DNA of 64,000 nucleotides from Ardenticatenaceae bacterium (GCA_011525915.1 WYBM01000012.1:119623-183622), one strand, 5' to 3'. Positions 18,673 through 29,235 are shown, counted from the first letter of the stretch. Notes: generated by a model from the letters alone, not told the origin. Numbers and translations are program-made.

Positions 18673-18702
18673 ATTCCCCTCTTACCACATAGGGGAATGA
18701 TT
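18673..18702. terminator. Probable terminator hairpin
   Basis: Ten-base stem TCATTCCCCT / AGGGGAATGA with a ten-base loop, followed by TTTGG on the plus strand, between the ends of two convergent genes. The short U-tract makes it only a probable terminator. Confidence 0.5.
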
Positions 18703-18818
18703 TGGGCGTAAATGGGGCAATCACTGAGCCACTCCTGTGGAAGGTTATCTGTAATTGTAGGCCATCGTGCTATATTTCTTGTTAGTAAGGAGAGATGGGT
18801 ATAGGAAACTGCCAGCAC

Positions 18819-19370
18819 TTATGTGATTTCGGCTTGAGGAAAGTCCTCTGGTCTGATTTTACCCGATGGTGTCTGCCTACTGCTCTGTCGGGCAAGCTCA
18901 TCACTAATATCATTTAGCAACTTGTTTCCTCGAACATATCTGTTCGTTAGTAACGTTACTTCAACCCTATTGTCTGTGCGACTGCCCAATTCAACAATCT
19001 GGCCGCGAACATCGTTTAACGTGTCGCCCTTCAGGTCAAACAAGAGCTGTCTATCGAGAAATCCGATCTCGACCAAAGTTGCAATGTGTTCTACCCTCAT
19101 CATAATTTTTGGAACTAGAACTCTCCCGGCATCCCATTGCTGGTTCCTAATTGCCATTTCCAACTCCCAGTGCCATCATTCGAAAGTTTCTGAGCCAAGT
19201 TCCTCCTGTAAAACTCTGATCTCCTTGTGGCTTGCGGCCTCTTCTTTCCATCGTCGGATTTGCCAGAATAATGCGACCGCACTGACTGCAACAATCATTG
19301 CTTCAATACATTGGCCCATCGCTGCTACAGCAACCCAGAATGTCTCAGCATTTACGCACATGATGCTCAT
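18819..19370 (-). pseudogene. Small membrane protein gene interrupted by an in-frame TGA
   Basis: One frame of 183 codons is split by a single TGA at 19178-19176. The first part (64 codons) has an N-terminal membrane helix (FWVAVAAMGQCIEAMIVAVSA) then a charged helix ending GSETFE; after the TGA the same frame continues WHWELEMAIRNQQWDAGRVL for another 118 codons. The layout (one helix then a cytoplasmic helical domain) resembles DUF4760-type proteins, though I am not sure of that family. Either a nonsense mutation or two overlapping genes restarting at TTG 19163. It sits between repeats 1 and 2. Confidence 0.5.
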
Positions 19371-19471
19371 TTATACATTGGCTGAACTTGAGGAGCAATT
19401 GCCGTCTAAAGTAGTACCACGCAAGAAGAGATCTGCAAGTGGTTCGCCGCGAAGACTTAAGGTGCCTAATT

Positions 19472-19536
19472 CTGCAGATGGATACCCAAAAGAATTGAGT
19501 TTCAGTTCTCTTTTCAGGTAGATTACAGGTAATTGT
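19472..19536 (+). repeat. 65-bp dispersed direct repeat, copy 2
   Basis: CTGCAGATGGATACCCAAAA at the left end; the right-end palindrome reads ATTAC-AG-GTAAT. Same orientation as copies 1 and 3, about 2.17 kb from copy 1. Confidence 0.75.
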
Positions 19537-19584
19537 TATGTTGGCAACTTTGCACATCTTTTTGGTTATGATGTGCAAAATAGT

Positions 19585-22500
19585 TCATTCGAATAGTTCT
19601 TCTAGATACTTCGTTAAATAAGAGGAAACATCCATCTCAGCTTCTGGCACATTATTAGCTAGTTGAGGTGTCGGGATCTCAAGACGGTTTAATAGAGATA
19701 TAGCCTTTTCAAGTCCCCAATTGTAAGAATAGTTTTTTCCGTCACACCATGCCAGCTTATATGCTCGTTTTACATCATGTGCAGCTGAGTCCTTGTCGCC
19801 CGTCCCTATTTTTATTTCTGCCAATAGATTGTAAGCATCTGCATATATCAACGGATAACGGTTCTCACTCTCAGCTAATTGCACTTGTTCAAATAAAATT
19901 TTTGCGATTTCTATTTCATTCATTCGCCAATGCAATTCAGCTAACGAGATAAGTGTAACCAACTCTAACTCCAAACAGTTAATTTTTCTAGCCTCTTTGA
20001 GTGCTTTATGAAACCAATCTTGGGCTGGATCAAATTTTCTTACAGCCATTAATATCTTGCCAAACATATGCCCTACTCGAATTTGAATCAACCTATTTTG
20101 AGAATCTTTAATAACTTCCCAGGCCTGTTTGATATACATCTTAGCTGCTTCAATATTTTTTAACCATAGCTCTCGCGTAGCTAGGTGAACGTTGATTTGC
20201 CCTTCTGTTAACGGGATATTATTTTCCATACAAAGTGCCAGTGATTGCTCCAACACTGAGGAGTCAAAAACCCCTCGTGTCGTAGTTATCCATCCAACTA
20301 AAGATAAGCTTTCAGCTTCTAAAGAAACATCTGCAATTGTTCGACTAATTTCCAACCCATTATTTGCTGCTTGTTCAGCCTCATATAATTGACCTGTGGA
20401 CAGCAATCCCTGAGCGAAGGATAGGGACATTAGGCATTTATCCTTGGTTGGCTTAAATTCTTGGTATCTATCATCAAGCCTCTTGTATAGATGGACGACT
20501 TTTTCGGGATCCCCCTCAAGCAAATGACCTTTCATAATATGGTAAAGTGCACCAGCATAGTGATGGCGTTGAAGTTGTTCTGGTTTTTTCTCAACCCCTT
20601 TAGGAAACAATCGGTAAATGAGTTCAATGTACTGACGGACTTCTCCTAAATCGTACAACATGGGTTGTACCAAGTAATCTTGAAATATAGTATAGGCTTC
20701 TTCCAATTTACCAAGTCCAATCATCGCCCTATAGAGTTCGATTAACGGGGTTAAATCTGTTGGATTCGCTACAGGTTTTTCTTCATGAAGAGATAATGAC
20801 CCAAAATGGTTTTGAAGTTTTCGAAAGATTTCTTCTTTTTCAACATCACTAATACTATTCCAAACTACACCGCGGACGACAGGGTGTACTACATATTGAT
20901 TTGATGTTTTATTCCATCCAATCAAGCCCCTATCTTCTAACTCTGAGAGAGCCATATCTAGCTCAGTTTCTGTCGCGAACGATCTTTCCTCTCCCATCAA
21001 CAATTCGATGAGCGAATCATACGTTGCAGGTAATTGCAATGAAGCAATTATCTTTAGAGTATCAAGCAGGCTGTTGTTCAAATATCGTAATGCAAATTCC
21101 AGAATATGTGATTTTCTCTGTACAAGGGGCAGTTTATAGGGATCAAACTCAGGATGATTCTCTTTCCAACGGACGAAATCACCTGGAGCTCGGCGATAAC
21201 GAGACACTTCTACAGCCAAAGCTCGTATGAGCAGGGGATAATTATCAAAACTATTGAATAAAGGTTTTACTTCTTCACTAGAACCGGTTACACCAAAAGC
21301 ACGCCATAAATTGACAGCATCTGCATCTGTTAAGCCTTGAAGTGACATCTCGTAACAGCCGCCAATAGGTTTTCCAGTAACCATTTGTAAATCAGCTGGG
21401 TACAATCGGCTACCAATGAGAATTCGACTTGCTTTAACTTGTGCCAAGCGACGAAAAAAGATACCTGCTTCGGGGTTCGCAATTTTTCGCAAACGATGTT
21501 GGGTTGTAAAGAACTGATCAATATCATCAGAGATGCCCAATGTTCCTGCAAAAATATTAGCAGCATGTTCATCCAAATCATTGCTGGCTAAATGCTCAAT
21601 GCGGATATGCTCGTAGGCAACCAAATTCCGTTCAAATCCATCAAGCACCAACAAGTAAGATTCTTGATCCAGTTTGTTAAGTAAGAACTCAGTTTTTTTA
21701 TGTAGTGGGATATTAACTGCTTGTTGAAGATTATCACTCTTTGTTTTGCTTATTAAATCAGCCCAATTCAAGTTTGGTCGTTCTTTAAGGCAGTAAGCCA
21801 ATAAATCATCGAGCCTGTTTCGGCGTTCACAATACAGAATTAATTCCCTTGCTAATATGGAGAGTGTTTCGGGAAAATCTTCATAATTAAATTCCAAGTG
21901 AAAACAAATATCTTGCAATTCATTTCGATTAAAGTATTCCGTTAAAAAGCGTTGGAGTGCATACCGGTCAAATTTATTCTCAGATTTAAATTCGTTTAAT
22001 TCGTCTGGTTTGTAGGTATATGCTAACGCATATGTTATGAAATCTTCAAAATTAACGCTCTCTTCATAGAAACTCCACCACAAGGATCCTTTGAGATCTG
22101 GCTTTTCAAATGGAACGACATCATTAAACCATTTCCATAGCAAAGCGCTTTTGCCCATGCCACCTAGAGCAATGACATTCATAATACGTACATCTTTCAC
22201 TTCAGAAGAAGAACTGCCTTGTCCGGTTATCCAGCTGGTTAATAAGTCAAGTTCATCTTGTCGCCCAATTAATTCACCTGTCTGTAGGAGTGTGTATGGA
22301 TGAGCAATAAACGGGGTAGGAGGAGTAGGGACATTTTTTATTTGCCAAGCATTTATATGCTGGGATTGCCGAAATTGGGCTAACGTAGTTATTATTTGAG
22401 CCCGTAGATTTGCTACTGAATGAAATATAAATACGTCGTTTTCTGCTCTAAGACGTTCCTTAAACTTATTAAGTTTTTGTGCTTCATTTCCCTGTGAAAT

Positions 22501-22764
22501 TTGTCTAAAAGTAATCGGATGATTCTCATCCATTAGGAATATAATCCGTTTACAGCCAATGGAGACTGCCTGTTCGTACTCAGCCCTAATTTCATCTATA
22601 TTGTGTTTAAATCCGAAAACTCCTAAATAAATCGTCCCTTGTTCTATATTAGTCTGTGTAAGGGAGAAACGGAAATTCTGACGTAGGCAGGCATCACCTA
22701 CTTGATGAAAATGCTCTGGTAAATCTTGAATGCTTTGTCCCAACCACAGGTTTGGAGTAGTCAT
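19585..22764 (-). CDS. STAND NTPase: DUF4062-like domain, P-loop ATPase with internal EAD-like domain, TPR tail
   Basis: 1059 residues, cytoplasmic. Residues 1-135 resemble DUF4062 (IYLGVFGFKHNIDEIRAEYE, IIFLMDENHP, KLNKFKERLRAE). The NTPase has Walker A GGMGKSAL (201-208), Walker B LLVLDGFE (371-378), a sensor-like RILIGSRLYP and the YPLLIRALA GxP-type motif, typical of NB-ARC/NACHT-like STAND proteins. Residues about 263-340 (NELQDICFHLEFNYEDFP then ELILYCERRNRLDDLLAYC) resemble an effector-associated domain, oddly lying between the two Walker motifs. The C-terminal 400 residues are TPR-like helices, probably the sensor. Such proteins commonly act in antiphage or stress signalling. No separate effector gene is adjacent; it is flanked by repeats 2 and 3. 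Confidence 0.8.
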   Translation of the reverse strand: MTTPNLWLGQSIQDLPEHFHQVGDACLRQNFRFSLTQTNIEQGTIYLGVFGFKHNIDEIRAEYEQAVSIGCKRIIFLMDENHPITFRQISQGNEAQKLNKFKERLRAENDVFIFHSVANLRAQIITTLAQFRQSQHINAWQIKNVPTPPTPFIAHPYTLLQTGELIGRQDELDLLTSWITGQGSSSSEVKDVRIMNVIALGGMGKSALLWKWFNDVVPFEKPDLKGSLWWSFYEESVNFEDFITYALAYTYKPDELNEFKSENKFDRYALQRFLTEYFNRNELQDICFHLEFNYEDFPETLSILARELILYCERRNRLDDLLAYCLKERPNLNWADLISKTKSDNLQQAVNIPLHKKTEFLLNKLDQESYLLVLDGFERNLVAYEHIRIEHLASNDLDEHAANIFAGTLGISDDIDQFFTTQHRLRKIANPEAGIFFRRLAQVKASRILIGSRLYPADLQMVTGKPIGGCYEMSLQGLTDADAVNLWRAFGVTGSSEEVKPLFNSFDNYPLLIRALAVEVSRYRRAPGDFVRWKENHPEFDPYKLPLVQRKSHILEFALRYLNNSLLDTLKIIASLQLPATYDSLIELLMGEERSFATETELDMALSELEDRGLIGWNKTSNQYVVHPVVRGVVWNSISDVEKEEIFRKLQNHFGSLSLHEEKPVANPTDLTPLIELYRAMIGLGKLEEAYTIFQDYLVQPMLYDLGEVRQYIELIYRLFPKGVEKKPEQLQRHHYAGALYHIMKGHLLEGDPEKVVHLYKRLDDRYQEFKPTKDKCLMSLSFAQGLLSTGQLYEAEQAANNGLEISRTIADVSLEAESLSLVGWITTTRGVFDSSVLEQSLALCMENNIPLTEGQINVHLATRELWLKNIEAAKMYIKQAWEVIKDSQNRLIQIRVGHMFGKILMAVRKFDPAQDWFHKALKEARKINCLELELVTLISLAELHWRMNEIEIAKILFEQVQLAESENRYPLIYADAYNLLAEIKIGTGDKDSAAHDVKRAYKLAWCDGKNYSYNWGLEKAISLLNRLEIPTPQLANNVPEAEMDVSSYLTKYLEELFE

Positions 22765-23255
22765 GTTTCTTTCCTTACAGAAACATTATCTACGGACTTT
22801 TCTTATATGACAAAAAGCTGGGGATTGGTATTTCAGTCGGTCTGGACCAGGTTTGTAACTTAACTTTGACCGAGTTTGAGGAAGGGTAAATGGAAAAGGT
22901 TTTTTCTTAAATTAATAACTGCCAAACATTTAAAGTACATAATTCCGCAGATATATACCCAAAAAACTCGAATTTCGGTTCTCTTACCACGTAAATTATG
23001 GATAATTGGGCTTAGGATTGGGGGAGAGTTGACTTGCTGATTCTCGCATACGTGCGGTAATGATGTAACGGTTTTTGTTAATACGACAGAGAAATACTCT
23101 CATGGTAGCGGCTTCGTTCTGGTGTTGAAATTTGGGTGATAATTGTGGCTACAAGGTAAGAAACAAGATTGTTGTTATCAGATGAAGACTTGGCAGGTGG
23201 ATAGTGTTCTTTTGATTTTGCTGATCAAAAAAATCCTTTGTAAGTCTCCAAAAAC
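22765..23255. other. Gene-free spacer holding repeat copy 3
   Basis: About 490 bases with no supportable gene. It contains the presumed promoter of the minus-strand STAND gene (next to 22765), the third 65-bp repeat (22945-23009) and the left target duplication of the ISKra4-like element (CCAAAAAC at 23248-23255). Confidence 0.6.
22945..23009 (+). repeat. 65-bp dispersed direct repeat, copy 3
   Basis: CCGCAGATATATACCCAAAA at the left end; the right end is AATTAT-GG-ATAATT, with base changes on both sides of the palindrome relative to copy 1 that keep it paired. Confidence 0.75.
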
Positions 23256-24739
23256 GGGAGCAGTAAAAACTCGTCAAACGGCGAACGGTAGTGAGACATA
23301 ATCGTTGACGACCTCATCCCACTGGCCGCTAAGCCAAACAGCGCGTGCTTTAGCAACCAGACGCGCACCATCTTCAAGCCATTGTGCTCCAGAACGTTTC
23401 AGGCGCATCGTGCCAATCTGTTTGCAACCACTCTCAACGGTACCACTCCCTATGAAATAACCTTGCTCACGAAAGAGGGCATAATCCATCCGAGAGCGGT
23501 TATTGTGAAAATAAGTCGCCGCTTTTGTTGCCGGCTCTGAAGCGGCGGGATGGTCGTCCAGTGGCAAACAAGCATCAATAACGGTTTGGGTGCGACTGAA
23601 CCAGAGATGTTCTTTCATCGTTGCTATCCATGCGGTTTGTTTGTCTTGCTCATCAAATAAAGCTTGGGCTACGGGGGTTAAGTACTCAACAGCATGGTAC
23701 CAGTCCAGAATCTGAATAGCCTGAGGGAAGTTCTCCTCAATCAAGCGCCATATCCATTTGGCACCATCGCAGACAAAAATCAATTCTTGAGCGCGGTCAG
23801 CCAAATAATGGCAACCGGTAGCCCACAACAGGCTAGAAAACACCTCTGCTTCTTGAAGGTCACAGTGATAGCCAATCGCCGTGGCTTTCAAACCTTCTAA
23901 CTCCCCAATGCGTTCTTTGAACCTGGAAGGCCATTGGCGCGCAGAGACGGGTGTGACTTCATACCAACAAAGCGTTTTCAGCTCTCGCCATTCCTTATGC
24001 GTAGGTACCTTGACCCCGTCTATCGAGCCATACAACCGGCTGGGAGCCGTTTCTTTCAGCCGGTTGGGGTCATTCATATAGTGATGCCAGTCACTCAATT
24101 TTTCCCACTTTTCCTCGCGTGCCACCTGTTTTTGTCCCACCCATTGCACGGCTTTGCGAATACTATTATCGCTAATTTCCACACCTAAAAGAGCTTTGGC
24201 CAGTTTGGCCGCCTCATCAAATGACGTTTGGATGCCCAACAAGGCTAACAATGGTTTTAAGCCTTGACTCATTTCTCCTGGCTCTAGGTGCAACTGACTA
24301 TCCAATGGCTTTTCACCACGCTGGCAATGGTCACATAGATAATAACCTCGTTTGTAGTTCACTCGCCCATATACCGTGATAACCATCCCCTTTCGCCGAC
24401 AAAGATAGTTGGCTTTCTGCCCACAGGGGCAGCGGATGCTGGGCTCAATCGAGTCACTCTTTTCCAAAACCTGACCCAATGCTTGTCGTCCAACCTCCTG
24501 TAGCATCTGTCTCATACCTTGTTCTATTTTCTCGATTCCTACGTGCTCTTCTGCTTCGATAGCGTTGACCACGAGTTCACTTATCATGGATGCAATTTGC
24601 TTAATCCCTTCTGCTGCTTGCTCTGTGTTAAAATCCATTTGAGCCTCCTTGTGTTTGCGTTTTTGTTTTTCCAGCTTTAACAAAATCACATGAGGCTCTT
24701 TTTGTCTACTTTTTCTCTTGACGAGTTTTTACTACACCC
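23256..24739. mobile_element. Complete ISKra4-family insertion sequence
   Basis: Inverted repeats 23256-23277 (GGGAGCAGTAAAAACTCG...) and 24718-24739 match at 20 of 22 positions. The direct repeat CAAAAAC flanks both ends (23249-23255 and 24740-24746), extending to 8 bp (CCAAAAAC) if the right end is set one base earlier. The element carries one transposase gene whose stop codon lies inside the left inverted repeat. Intact ends and duplication indicate a recent insertion. Confidence 0.9.
23274..24638 (-). CDS. ISKra4 family transposase
   Basis: About 454 residues: an N-terminal helical region, zinc-ribbon-like cysteines (RCPCGQKANYLCRR, YYLCDHCQRGEKPL) and a DDE-type catalytic core with SIDGVKV, FVCDGAKWIW, ILDWYHAVEYL and a C-terminal GSGTVESGCKQIGTMRLKRSG, the pattern of ISKra4 transposases. 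ATG 24638 follows AAGGAGG at the right spacing, so the upstream in-frame extension to 24689 is not used. No frameshift or internal stop, so it is probably active. Confidence 0.93.
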   Translation of the reverse strand: MDFNTEQAAEGIKQIASMISELVVNAIEAEEHVGIEKIEQGMRQMLQEVGRQALGQVLEKSDSIEPSIRCPCGQKANYLCRRKGMVITVYGRVNYKRGYYLCDHCQRGEKPLDSQLHLEPGEMSQGLKPLLALLGIQTSFDEAAKLAKALLGVEISDNSIRKAVQWVGQKQVAREEKWEKLSDWHHYMNDPNRLKETAPSRLYGSIDGVKVPTHKEWRELKTLCWYEVTPVSARQWPSRFKERIGELEGLKATAIGYHCDLQEAEVFSSLLWATGCHYLADRAQELIFVCDGAKWIWRLIEENFPQAIQILDWYHAVEYLTPVAQALFDEQDKQTAWIATMKEHLWFSRTQTVIDACLPLDDHPAASEPATKAATYFHNNRSRMDYALFREQGYFIGSGTVESGCKQIGTMRLKRSGAQWLEDGARLVAKARAVWLSGQWDEVVNDYVSLPFAV

Positions 24740-25030
24740 CAAAAACGAAGTTAAGTTCAAATTTTTCGGGTTTTCAAGTATACTTTTGATCAATGCGTTT
24801 GGTTGTGGACATTGAATCGCACGGTGCAACATCTGGAAACCCAAATGTAAAAAGAACTAAATGTGTGATAAATTCGGATTCTGGTGACACGCTCCCATAG
24901 CTTGCAGGTGACCTCATTTAACCAGGGACTAATTATCCGGTAAACATGTCTTGAGCCTATTAACGGAGACGGTGTACCCTTCATCAAGAAAATATCAAGC
25001 AGTTTGTGCCTTTGTGTTTTGGGAGGAAAA

Positions 25031-28000
25031 ATGAAAACTCACACCTTGTTTATTGTGTCCTTTTTGTGTTTCATGTTGGTTGTGTTGATGATACCCACTG
25101 AAGCTAGAATACCGATAACTACAAGCAGTAGCTTCCCCACCCCCACCTCATTTGATCAATCACAGAACAACTCCCGCTTAAGCCCGAACAGCTTTGTTCC
25201 CACTGATTCCCAAAATGTAGAGTTTATTGGCCAAATTGGGGGAAATACATATGCCGTAGCAGTTCAGGATAACTATGCTTATATAGGTGTTGGTTCACGT
25301 CTAGTTATTCTGAATATTTCTGTTCCCTCGCAACTTGTGGTAGTAGGACAAACTGCCAATACCCTTAGTGGGGTTGAATATGTGACTTTAGTCGGGAATT
25401 ATGCTTATGTGTCTGGCTGGGATGGCTTACATATAGTGGACGTATCCAATCCTGCTGCACCTACCGAAGTGGGGTTTTATGATACATCAGGGATAGCATA
25501 TGGTGTGGCCGTAACCGGGATTTATGCTTATCTAGGTGATGGGGATGGCTTACGTGTGGTGAATGTTTCTAATCCAACTCTCCCTATCGAAGTAGGTTTT
25601 TACGATGCACCAGGTTATGTTTATGACGTGGCTGTGGCCGGGAACTATGCTTATGTGACTGCTGGGGAAGCGGGGTTGCGAGTGGTGGATGTATCCAATC
25701 CTGCAACACCCACCGAAGTGGGGTTTTATGATTCACCAGGGTACTCAGGTGGTGTGGCCCTAGCTGGGAGCTATGCTTATGTAGGCGATGGGTATTCCGG
25801 TCTGCGAGTGGTGGATGTATCCAATCCTGCTGCACCTATTGAAGTTGGATTCTATGTTGCGCCAGGACCTGTATACAGCGTAGCCGTGTCGGGATATTAT
25901 GCTTATATCAGCCTTAATGGCCTTCGTGTGGTGGATGTATCCAATCCTGCTGCACCTATTGAAATTGGATTCTATATAGCCCCAGTAGGTTCAAATGACG
26001 TGGACGTGTCCGGGAGCCATGCTTATGTAGCTGCTGAAGATGCAGGTCTGCGTGTGGTGGATGTATCCAATCCAGCAACACCAACCGAAGTAGGGTTTTA
26101 TGATACACCAGGGGCCATACATGGTGTGGCCTTAGCAGGAGATTATGCTTATGTGGCTGATGGATATGGTCTGCACGTGTTGAATGTTTTTCATCCGGCA
26201 GTCCCTATTGAACTCGGTTTCTATGATACTTCAGGGAGCGCATGGGATGTGTTCGTGGTTGGAAACTATGCGTATGTGGCTGATTGGGATAAAGGTCTAC
26301 GTGTGGTGGATGTATCCAATCCAGCAACACCAACCGAAGTAGGGTTTTATGATACCTCTGGATACGCAGATAATGTGGTCGTAGAGGGAAACTATGCGTA
26401 TGTGGCTGATTGGGGCCAAGGCCTACGTGTAGTTGATATTTCTAATCCAGCAGCACCCACCGAAGTGGGATTTTATGATTTGTCAGGAATCGCAGGTATA
26501 GATGTAGATGGAAACTTTGTGTATATAGCTGCTGCTGAAGAAGGTCTGCGCGTGGTGGATGTTTCTAATTCAGCTTTACCTATTGAGGTAGGATTCTATG
26601 ATACGCTGGGCGAAGCGGTTAGCGTGGCAGTAGATGGGAGCAATGCTTATATTGCTGATGGAATTGGTCTGCATGTGATAAATGTATCTGATCCCACTGC
26701 GCCTATGGAAGTAGAATTTTATGATACTCCGGGGAGCGCACGGGATGTGTTTGTTGACAGAAATTTTGTGTATATAGCTGCTGCTGAAGAAGGTCTGCGC
26801 GTAATCGATGTATCTAATCCAACAACACCAACCGAAGTAGGGTTTTACGATACAATGTATACCACTAGGGTGACTGTAGCCGAGAACATTGCATATGTCA
26901 ACGGCGGGGATGGGCTTACAATTTTGCGTTTTATAGACTCAGCCGAATGTGACAATATGGACGATAGTGATGGTGATGCACTTCCAAATGGATGGGAGCT
27001 TTGTGGTTATGATCATGAAGGGGATGGAATTATTGATGTTAACCTTCCAGCAATGGGTGCCCACACTCAGATTCCAGACGTTTTTTTGGAAATCGACTAT
27101 TTTGCTCCTGAAGATTTGAGTCATATTCACAGACCCAACAGTTGGGCTATTACTAATGTGGTTGAGAGCTTCGCACAACACGGCATCAGACTACATGTTG
27201 ACTATGGCTCTGAATCCCCAATGGTCTATGGTGATTATTCAACTTGGGGCAATCTAAGTAGGTCGGATATTTTGCCAGAGCATAGTGAATACTTGGCTCC
27301 CATAGGGCAAGATAACTGGAAATCAATCGTGTTAGAATTGATGGATGAAAACTTTGTGGATTATCGTAGACAGATATTCCACTATACTCTTTTTGCCCAT
27401 TTTATTGGAGGTACTTTTAGTAATTCAACACCTGGAGTATCACCGGGCGTTCCGGCTAGCTATTTTGTTATTGCACCTGGGAATACAGGTGACCGCATTA
27501 AACACGCAGTCCCTTTTATGCACGAATTGGGGCACAATCTAGGATTGTGTCATGGTGGCCCAAGAGATTATTATCCCGATTGGGATGATTGTGTGAATGA
27601 TGATAATAAGCCCAATTACCTAAGTGTAGTGAATACAATTTTCGGTATCGCTGGCTTACTTAAAGATGGAGAAATGGGATTCTTGAATTATTCTGAATAC
27701 GATAATGACATTATTCCAAATCTCGAAGAACAGCATCTGAGTGAATTGCATGGATTAAATGCTGGTGGTTGGATCTCAGGTTTTGGTACATTACACTATT
27801 GCGAGAATGACCCTAATAGACCTGTGCGTGCCTGGAATGCGAATCACCGTGTGGATTGGGATTGTGATGGATTTAATTTTGAACTAGACGTTCAAGCCAG
27901 CATCAATGGAAACCTTGACAGAACGGAAGTGCTGGTAAGCCATAATGATTGGAATCACTTACGTTTTGACGGAATTGGAAATATAGATAATTCATCCCAA

Positions 28001-28633
28001 GAAGAAGAATTCACACCTAATGGCAATTTGATTATCCCTTTTAATATATCATTGGATGCTAGTAATCTCTTTGTTCTTAGTCCGGGCGATAATATGACAG
28101 TACCTATCATTATTACAAACACTGGTGAACTAACAGCTACAGTAACGTTCAGTCAAACACAAAATTACGACTGGTTCGATCTATCTTCTATTCCTGAGAC
28201 CATAACGCTATCCCCTGCTGAAAGTATTCAATTTCCAGTAGGTATTGAAATACCTTCTACCGCTATGACTGGTAACTTTCAAGACCTTAACCAAAGCCTC
28301 AATTTAATCGAATCTCCACGCATGAGTAACAGTTTTTGGATACGAGCAAGAGTTGGCCCAATGGCCTGGTTCAGTAATAGTAAATTATCCGGTACGGCCC
28401 CTCATAGAGTTACCTTTACAGATCATTCTGTGGGTGAAATAACATCATGGCTGTGGGATTTTGGGGATGGGAATACGAGTTCAGAACAAAACCCAACTTA
28501 CACATATACTATTCCTGGCAGCTATTCAGTTCAATTAACGGTGAGTGGTCCCGTAGGTACGGATACAGAGAGCAAAGAGAATCATATCTTAGTGCATTTA
28601 AGTAAAGTGTACTTGCCTGTAATAATCAAGTAG
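25031..28633 (+). CDS. Giant secreted LVIVD-propeller / metzincin-like / PKD protein
   Basis: 1200 residues. Signal peptide, then about fifteen LVIVD-type repeats of about 43 residues ([20 protein letters not shown]) forming one or two beta-propellers (about 55-640). Next comes a region with the zinc-protease motif [13 protein letters not shown] (H831 onward; HExxHxxGxxH as in metzincins), a beta-sandwich with [12 protein letters not shown], and a PKD domain ([18 protein letters not shown]). The C-terminus ends [12 protein letters not shown] 25031 follows GGGAGG; an in-frame ATG-less extension to 25004 is ignored. Likely exported and cell-surface or extracellular, possibly proteolytic; target unknown. 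Confidence 0.85.
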   Translation: MKTHTLFIVSFLCFMLVVLMIPTEARIPITTSSSFPTPTSFDQSQNNSRLSPNSFVPTDSQNVEFIGQIGGNTYAVAVQDNYAYIGVGSRLVILNISVPSQLVVVGQTANTLSGVEYVTLVGNYAYVSGWDGLHIVDVSNPAAPTEVGFYDTSGIAYGVAVTGIYAYLGDGDGLRVVNVSNPTLPIEVGFYDAPGYVYDVAVAGNYAYVTAGEAGLRVVDVSNPATPTEVGFYDSPGYSGGVALAGSYAYVGDGYSGLRVVDVSNPAAPIEVGFYVAPGPVYSVAVSGYYAYISLNGLRVVDVSNPAAPIEIGFYIAPVGSNDVDVSGSHAYVAAEDAGLRVVDVSNPATPTEVGFYDTPGAIHGVALAGDYAYVADGYGLHVLNVFHPAVPIELGFYDTSGSAWDVFVVGNYAYVADWDKGLRVVDVSNPATPTEVGFYDTSGYADNVVVEGNYAYVADWGQGLRVVDISNPAAPTEVGFYDLSGIAGIDVDGNFVYIAAAEEGLRVVDVSNSALPIEVGFYDTLGEAVSVAVDGSNAYIADGIGLHVINVSDPTAPMEVEFYDTPGSARDVFVDRNFVYIAAAEEGLRVIDVSNPTTPTEVGFYDTMYTTRVTVAENIAYVNGGDGLTILRFIDSAECDNMDDSDGDALPNGWELCGYDHEGDGIIDVNLPAMGAHTQIPDVFLEIDYFAPEDLSHIHRPNSWAITNVVESFAQHGIRLHVDYGSESPMVYGDYSTWGNLSRSDILPEHSEYLAPIGQDNWKSIVLELMDENFVDYRRQIFHYTLFAHFIGGTFSNSTPGVSPGVPASYFVIAPGNTGDRIKHAVPFMHELGHNLGLCHGGPRDYYPDWDDCVNDDNKPNYLSVVNTIFGIAGLLKDGEMGFLNYSEYDNDIIPNLEEQHLSELHGLNAGGWISGFGTLHYCENDPNRPVRAWNANHRVDWDCDGFNFELDVQASINGNLDRTEVLVSHNDWNHLRFDGIGNIDNSSQEEEFTPNGNLIIPFNISLDASNLFVLSPGDNMTVPIIITNTGELTATVTFSQTQNYDWFDLSSIPETITLSPAESIQFPVGIEIPSTAMTGNFQDLNQSLNLIESPRMSNSFWIRARVGPMAWFSNSKLSGTAPHRVTFTDHSVGEITSWLWDFGDGNTSSEQNPTYTYTIPGSYSVQLTVSGPVGTDTESKENHILVHLSKVYLPVIIK

Positions 28634-28731
28634 TAACGGGTAGTTGCAATGAGAGCTACTAACGCCCATAAAATAACTTTCCATATTCTATATTTTGACT
28701 TTCATACTATTAGCCTAGTAAACTCGAATTG

Positions 28732-29190
28732 ATGGGCATTACTTCAGAGTTCAGGGTTAACCTGAAAAAAGTTCTAAATTTTTTACTTTTATCTTTTGGA
28801 ATAATACTTGTTTCTCTCCTCTCTGTGCAGTATTCGGTTTCAAAAATACCTAGATGTAGTGCTTATGAAATGCGTTCTATTGAAGGACTAGGTAAAACGC
28901 AGTGCCAGCGTGGTGGATGGCCTCTAGTGGTTAGCGATCCTCGAAGCGACTTTGCTTCCTTCCTAGTAAATTGGGTGTTTTACCTGACAATTTGGATAGC
29001 GGGGGTTTTTTTGGTGAATAAATACTTCATCAAACGTCCTTATATAACGTTTTTACTCATATTATTCACTGTGGCTTACTTCTTTTTGGCTCTTGGCATT
29101 TACCCTCTTGACCATCTAGCAAAAAGAGAAACATCGAAAAGCCCCCATTTTATAATCACACCAAGCCCTTCAATAGATGGAATCATTTAG
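28732..29190 (+). CDS. Small membrane protein, unknown function
   Basis: 153 residues with three hydrophobic helices (about 17-36, 83-103 and 112-130) and a cysteine-containing extracytoplasmic loop (IPRCSAYEMRSIEGLGKTQC). I recognise no family. It follows the giant LVIVD gene by about 100 bases on the same strand and could be co-transcribed. ATG 28732 is preferred over the adjacent TTG. Confidence 0.55.
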   Translation: MGITSEFRVNLKKVLNFLLLSFGIILVSLLSVQYSVSKIPRCSAYEMRSIEGLGKTQCQRGGWPLVVSDPRSDFASFLVNWVFYLTIWIAGVFLVNKYFIKRPYITFLLILFTVAYFFLALGIYPLDHLAKRETSKSPHFIITPSPSIDGII

Positions 29191-29235
29191 CTAATAACCA
29201 CTCGACAAAGAAAGATTTGTTTTTCGATAAAACTT

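Noticed and set aside
19345..19578. 77-codon minus-strand frame over repeat copy 2
   Set aside because: It crosses the repeat and has no homologous frame in copies 1 and 3, which contain stops.
24740..24790. CCAAAAACGAAG...TTCAAATTTTTCGGG to the right of the ISKra4 element as a fourth 65-bp repeat
   Set aside because: Only a few short blocks match and gaps are needed; the palindromic tail is absent.
25584..25835. Repetitive sequence in the LVIVD gene considered as a CRISPR or tandem-repeat locus
   Set aside because: The period is about 129 bp and in frame, with third-base variation, so it is a protein repeat. No CRISPR array was found in the window.
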